Below, one piece after another: positions 61,375 through 64,000 of a stretch of DNA of 64,000 bases. Both the position numbers and the translations under genes were made by a program. Origin of the DNA: Streptomyces sp. MBT53 (lineage in GTDB: Bacteria > Actinomycetota > Actinomycetes > Streptomycetales > Streptomycetaceae); assembly GCF_016654115.1 (NCBI RefSeq), contig NZ_JAEQAZ010000028.1:1-64000 (forward strand), given 5' to 3'. The stretch's first letter is position 1. The number at the start of each line of letters is the position of its first letter. The notes beneath the pieces are model-generated. The model was not told where the DNA came from. It made no database searches and saw only the letters and a list, made by a program, of their open reading frames with translations.

Positions 61375-62277
61375 TCAGTCCTTAAGTCCGGCGTTGATGT
61401 CGGCGCCCATGACGTAGCGCTGGAAGACCAGGAAGATGACGATCAGCGGGATCATCGAGATGACCGAAGCGCCCAGCAGGACCGACCAGTTGATGTTCTG
61501 CGCGCCGACGATGCTCTGGATGCCGATCTGCACGGTGAACTTGTTCGGGTCGTTCAGCATCAGCAGCGGCCAGATGTAGTCGTTCCACCGCCACTGGAAG
61601 GACAGGATCGCGAGGGTCAGCATGATGGGCCGGGAGAGCGGCACCATGATCCGCAGGAAGATCGACAGTTCGCGGGCGCCGTCGATGCGCGCCGCTTCCA
61701 CGAGTTCGTCGGGGACCGTGATGAAGAACTGGCGGAACATGAAGCAGCCGGTCGCGGTGAGCACGGCCGGGAGGATGATGCCGGCGAACGAGTTGTAGAG
61801 GCCGAGGTTGCGGACCACCAGGAACTCGGGGGCGAGCATGACCTCGCCGGGCAGCATCGTGGTGGCCAGGATGCAGATGAAGAACGCCTTGAGCCACCTG
61901 TTGTCGTACTTGGCCAGCGCGTACCCGGTGCAGCAGCTGACGCCCACCGTGAGGATCGTCGTGATGACGCACACGATGGTCGTGTTGATGAAGTACTGGG
62001 AGAAGTTGGCGCTGCGCCACGCCGCGGAGTAACCCGAGAAGGTGGGGTTGTGCGGAATGAAGGTCAGCGGATACGAGAACAGGTCGCTGGCCGGCTTGAG
62101 GGAGCTGAGGATGAACCACAGCACCGGCAGGCCGTAGAGGCACGCCAGGATCCACAGCAGTGTCGTCGCGGGTACGGCCCGCCGGAGCCCGCCGTCGCGC
62201 GCGTTGCGGGCCTTCCTCGCGGAAACGGGCCGTCGGGAACCGGCGTCGACCTTGCGTGGCGTGTCTGTGGTTGTCAT
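61375..62277 (-). CDS. ABC sugar transporter permease, MalG type
   Basis: This 300-residue protein has a basic N-terminus, six membrane helices and the EAA loop ELVEAARIDGARELSIFLRIMVPLSRP that contacts the ATPase. It belongs to the CUT1 carbohydrate importers. Its start overlaps the stop of the MalF-type gene (ATGA at 62274). No ATPase gene is in the operon; Streptomyces CUT1 systems often share the MsiK ATPase encoded elsewhere. The sugar is unknown but is presumably processed by the two downstream enzymes. Confidence 0.93.
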   Translation of the reverse strand: MTTTDTPRKVDAGSRRPVSARKARNARDGGLRRAVPATTLLWILACLYGLPVLWFILSSLKPASDLFSYPLTFIPHNPTFSGYSAAWRSANFSQYFINTTIVCVITTILTVGVSCCTGYALAKYDNRWLKAFFICILATTMLPGEVMLAPEFLVVRNLGLYNSFAGIILPAVLTATGCFMFRQFFITVPDELVEAARIDGARELSIFLRIMVPLSRPIMLTLAILSFQWRWNDYIWPLLMLNDPNKFTVQIGIQSIVGAQNINWSVLLGASVISMIPLIVIFLVFQRYVMGADINAGLKD

Positions 62278-63188
62278 CGGTTCTCCACCCGCCGGTTGAC
62301 GATCAGCTGGATGATCGCGACGGCCATCAGGATGAGCATGAGCACGAACGACGCGGCGCTCGCGTAGCCGATCTGGCCCCGTTGGAAGCCGGTCTGATAG
62401 ATGTACTGGACCAGCAGGTTGTTCGAGGTTCCGGGTCCGCCGTTGTTGAGGGAGACGAACACCGGGTACTCCTTCATCGCGTTGATCGTGTTGAGCAGGA
62501 TCACGATGAACGAGGTGGGCGCGATGCTCGGCAGCGTGATGCTGATGAACTGGCGCCAGGGACCGGCTCCGTCGAGCGAGGCGGCCTCGTAGTACGACAC
62601 CGGGACGTTCTTGATCGCCGCGATGAACAGCAGCATCGAGAAGCCCGTCCAGGCCCAGGACGCCGCGAACACCACCACCAGCAGCGACAGGTCGGCGTTC
62701 GACTGCCACGGAACGGCCGAGCCGCCGAGCTTCTCGATGACGTAGTTGACCAGTCCGAAGTTCTCGCCGAACAGCCACCGCCACAGGACACCCACGACGA
62801 TGGGCGACAGCAGCCACGGGATGAAGAAGATGACACGGGCGACGGACGCGCCCTTGGCGTGCTTGCTCACCAGCAGGTTGGCGGCGAGCAGCGAGAGCGC
62901 GAAGTTCAGCGGGACGAACAGGACGGCGTAGAGCAGCGTCCGGGTCAGCGCGTCGTAGAAGGCGGAGTCCCCGAACAGGTTGTGGTAGTTGTCCAGTCCG
63001 ATGAACTGGAACGCCCCCACACCGGTGTAGTTCGTGAAGGAGTAGACGAGCCCGATCACCGCCGGCCACACGAAGAACAGTGCGAAGAGCACGACATTGG
63101 CCGCGATGAGGACGAGCGGCGCGAGGGTGTAGGTGCTGCGTCGTTTCCTGGGCGGCCTCACGGACACGTCCGCGGCGCTTTTTGTCAT
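62274..63188 (-). CDS. ABC sugar transporter permease, MalF type
   Basis: This 304-residue CUT1 permease has six helices and the EAA loop SYYEAASLDGAGPWRQFISITLPSIAP. It forms the heterodimeric pore with the MalG-type partner, with which it is translationally coupled. The gene for the binding protein lies upstream, 122 bp away, separated by a strong hairpin that probably lowers permease expression relative to the binding protein. Confidence 0.93.
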   Translation of the reverse strand: MTKSAADVSVRPPRKRRSTYTLAPLVLIAANVVLFALFFVWPAVIGLVYSFTNYTGVGAFQFIGLDNYHNLFGDSAFYDALTRTLLYAVLFVPLNFALSLLAANLLVSKHAKGASVARVIFFIPWLLSPIVVGVLWRWLFGENFGLVNYVIEKLGGSAVPWQSNADLSLLVVVFAASWAWTGFSMLLFIAAIKNVPVSYYEAASLDGAGPWRQFISITLPSIAPTSFIVILLNTINAMKEYPVFVSLNNGGPGTSNNLLVQYIYQTGFQRGQIGYASAASFVLMLILMAVAIIQLIVNRRVENR

Positions 63189-63263
63189 CTTCCTGACTTC
63201 CGTGCTGGTGGATGGATTGCTGTGGGCTCACGCCGTGAGCCCGGCATCACGCGGCGGCCAGGG

Positions 63264-63294
63264 CCGGGCGGCGGTGTGCGATCCCGCCGCCCGG
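63264..63294 (-). terminator. Hairpin between binding-protein and permease genes
   Basis: An 11-bp perfect stem, CCGGGCGGCGG (63264-63274) with CCGCCGCCCGG (63284-63294), closes a 9-base loop. It follows the binding-protein stop and has no U-tract, so it is better read as an attenuating or mRNA-stabilising stem, common at this place in ABC operons, than as a full terminator. Confidence 0.6.
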
Positions 63295-63310
63295 GCCCTT
63301 GGCCCTACGA

Positions 63311-64000
63311 TCAGCCGCCGACCGCCGTGTTGTAGCCGTCCACGATGTTCTGCAGGGCCTTGTCGACCGACTGCTGGCCGTTGATCGCCTTGCCGAGCTC
63401 CGTCTTGGTCGGGTCGGTGGCGAGGCTCTTGCCCTTCAGCACCCAGGCCGTCTGCGCGCCGTTGAAGTAGCCCGAGATCGGGGCGTACAGCGGGATCTCC
63501 TCGTTGTAGAGCTTGAACGCCGCCTGCGCCGCAGCCGACTTGAAGGGGTACTTCGGGCTCAGACCGCTCTCGACCGGGAGGAAGCCGGAGGTCTCGACCA
63601 GCTCGGTGTACTGCTTGGGCTCGTACACCCAGGACAGGAACTTCTTCGCGGCGGCGGAGGCCGCGCTGTTGTTGTTGAAGCCCACCATCATGCCGCCGCT
63701 GTTGACGTCACTGGCCTGCACCGGCTGGGCCGGGGTCGGGACGCTCGCCCACTCGAACTTCTTGATGCTGTCCGCGAAGGAGGCGACCTGCCAGACACCG
63801 GACCAGTAGGCGACGACGTCACCGCTCTGGAACATGGCCGACGGGTCGGCGCCGCTCGTCCACACCGACTTCGGCATGGTCTTGTCGTCGTTCAGACCGA
63901 CGAAGTACTTGACGGCCTTCTTGGTCGCGTCGTCCACCGAGAACTTGCCGGAGGAGTCCGCGTGGACGTACTTGCCGCCCATCTCGTACACCATGGCGCG
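63311..64000 (-). CDS. ABC transporter extracellular sugar-binding protein (partial, N-terminus off window)
   Basis: This is the C-terminal 229 or so residues of a CUT1-type solute-binding protein: AYWSGVWQVASF, WASVPTPAQPV, then NSGGMMVGFNNNSAASAAAKKFLSWVYEP and the closing ALQNIVDGYNTAVGG. Such lipoproteins capture an oligosaccharide outside the membrane and hand it to the permeases encoded downstream. The signal peptide and lipobox lie beyond the right edge. The hairpin after its stop separates it from the permease genes. Confidence 0.9.
   Translation of the reverse strand, partial: RAMVYEMGGKYVHADSSGKFSVDDATKKAVKYFVGLNDDKTMPKSVWTSGADPSAMFQSGDVVAYWSGVWQVASFADSIKKFEWASVPTPAQPVQASDVNSGGMMVGFNNNSAASAAAKKFLSWVYEPKQYTELVETSGFLPVESGLSPKYPFKSAAAQAAFKLYNEEIPLYAPISGYFNGAQTAWVLKGKSLATDPTKTELGKAINGQQSVDKALQNIVDGYNTAVGG

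Noticed and set aside
61318..62367. Plus-strand frame of 349 codons over the MalG gene
   Set aside because: Antisense to a clear ABC permease; rich in Asp, His and Arg as expected for a shadow of membrane helices.
1..64000. tRNA, rRNA, CRISPR arrays, riboswitches and phage attachment sites
   Set aside because: None could be recognised; no cloverleaf-like conserved blocks, no regularly spaced repeats and no integrase gene were seen. A covariance-model scan would be decisive.

Overview
The window is high-GC actinobacterial DNA whose codon use, leaderless-type promoters, regulators and gene content (modular PKS, tandem SpoIIE-type phosphatases, BlaI/M56 pair, LuxR giants, DUF5997, DUF6232) point to a Streptomyces chromosome. 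It mixes the edge of a polyketide cluster with ordinary accessory and housekeeping genes. No tRNA, rRNA, CRISPR array or complete insertion sequence was found.

Left edge (1-11.4 kb): the first protein of a type I modular PKS, on the minus strand and running off the left end. Its loading module has a KSQ domain (Gln in place of the catalytic Cys), a malonyl-type AT and an ACP, followed by a normal extension KS. Divergent from it is a three-gene extender-unit operon: crotonyl-CoA carboxylase/reductase, FAAL-type acyl ligase (with a one-base frameshift) and KAS III. That combination suggests an unusual 2-alkylmalonyl-CoA extender, as in reveromycin. An SDR and a LysR regulator fused to a transposase N-domain follow.

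11.5-31.8 kb: a DUF6232 membrane protein, split by an in-frame UGA, lies next to a small protein sharing its glycine/asparagine-rich motif. Then come a GNAT, a MarR/MFS divergent pair with a clear operator, a P450, two multidomain PP2C phosphatases, an FG-GAP secreted protein, a GH15 hydrolase, soluble transhydrogenase, an APC permease and a NiCoT transporter with a Nur-like box.

31.9-46.7 kb: an iron-uptake efeUO-efeB operon with an iron-box-like palindrome; a dedA-PAP2-PAP2 operon with three related operators; two anti-sigma-type ATPase proteins; a LuxR/NB-ARC regulator; an orphan second proteasome beta subunit; a GT-C/flippase-like operon behind two BlaI-type operators; and a ricin-lectin membrane protein.

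46.7-50.8 kb is a decayed segment: a 15-codon ORF in front of a MEKHLA protein, a shortened 2'-5' RNA ligase-like gene, a probable transposase stub, a twice-frameshifted gene, and an intact BlaI regulator whose M56 sensor partner is a pseudogene. The BlaI operator matches those 4.5 kb away, so a small regulon can be proposed from the sequence.

50.8-64 kb: a stand-alone LysR effector domain with a basic tail divergent from DUF5997, an alpha/beta hydrolase-APH fusion, a TetR/LLM divergent pair with a large palindromic operator, small conserved genes, and a carbohydrate ABC importer operon ending in two large enzymes of unknown specificity, probably polysaccharide-processing.
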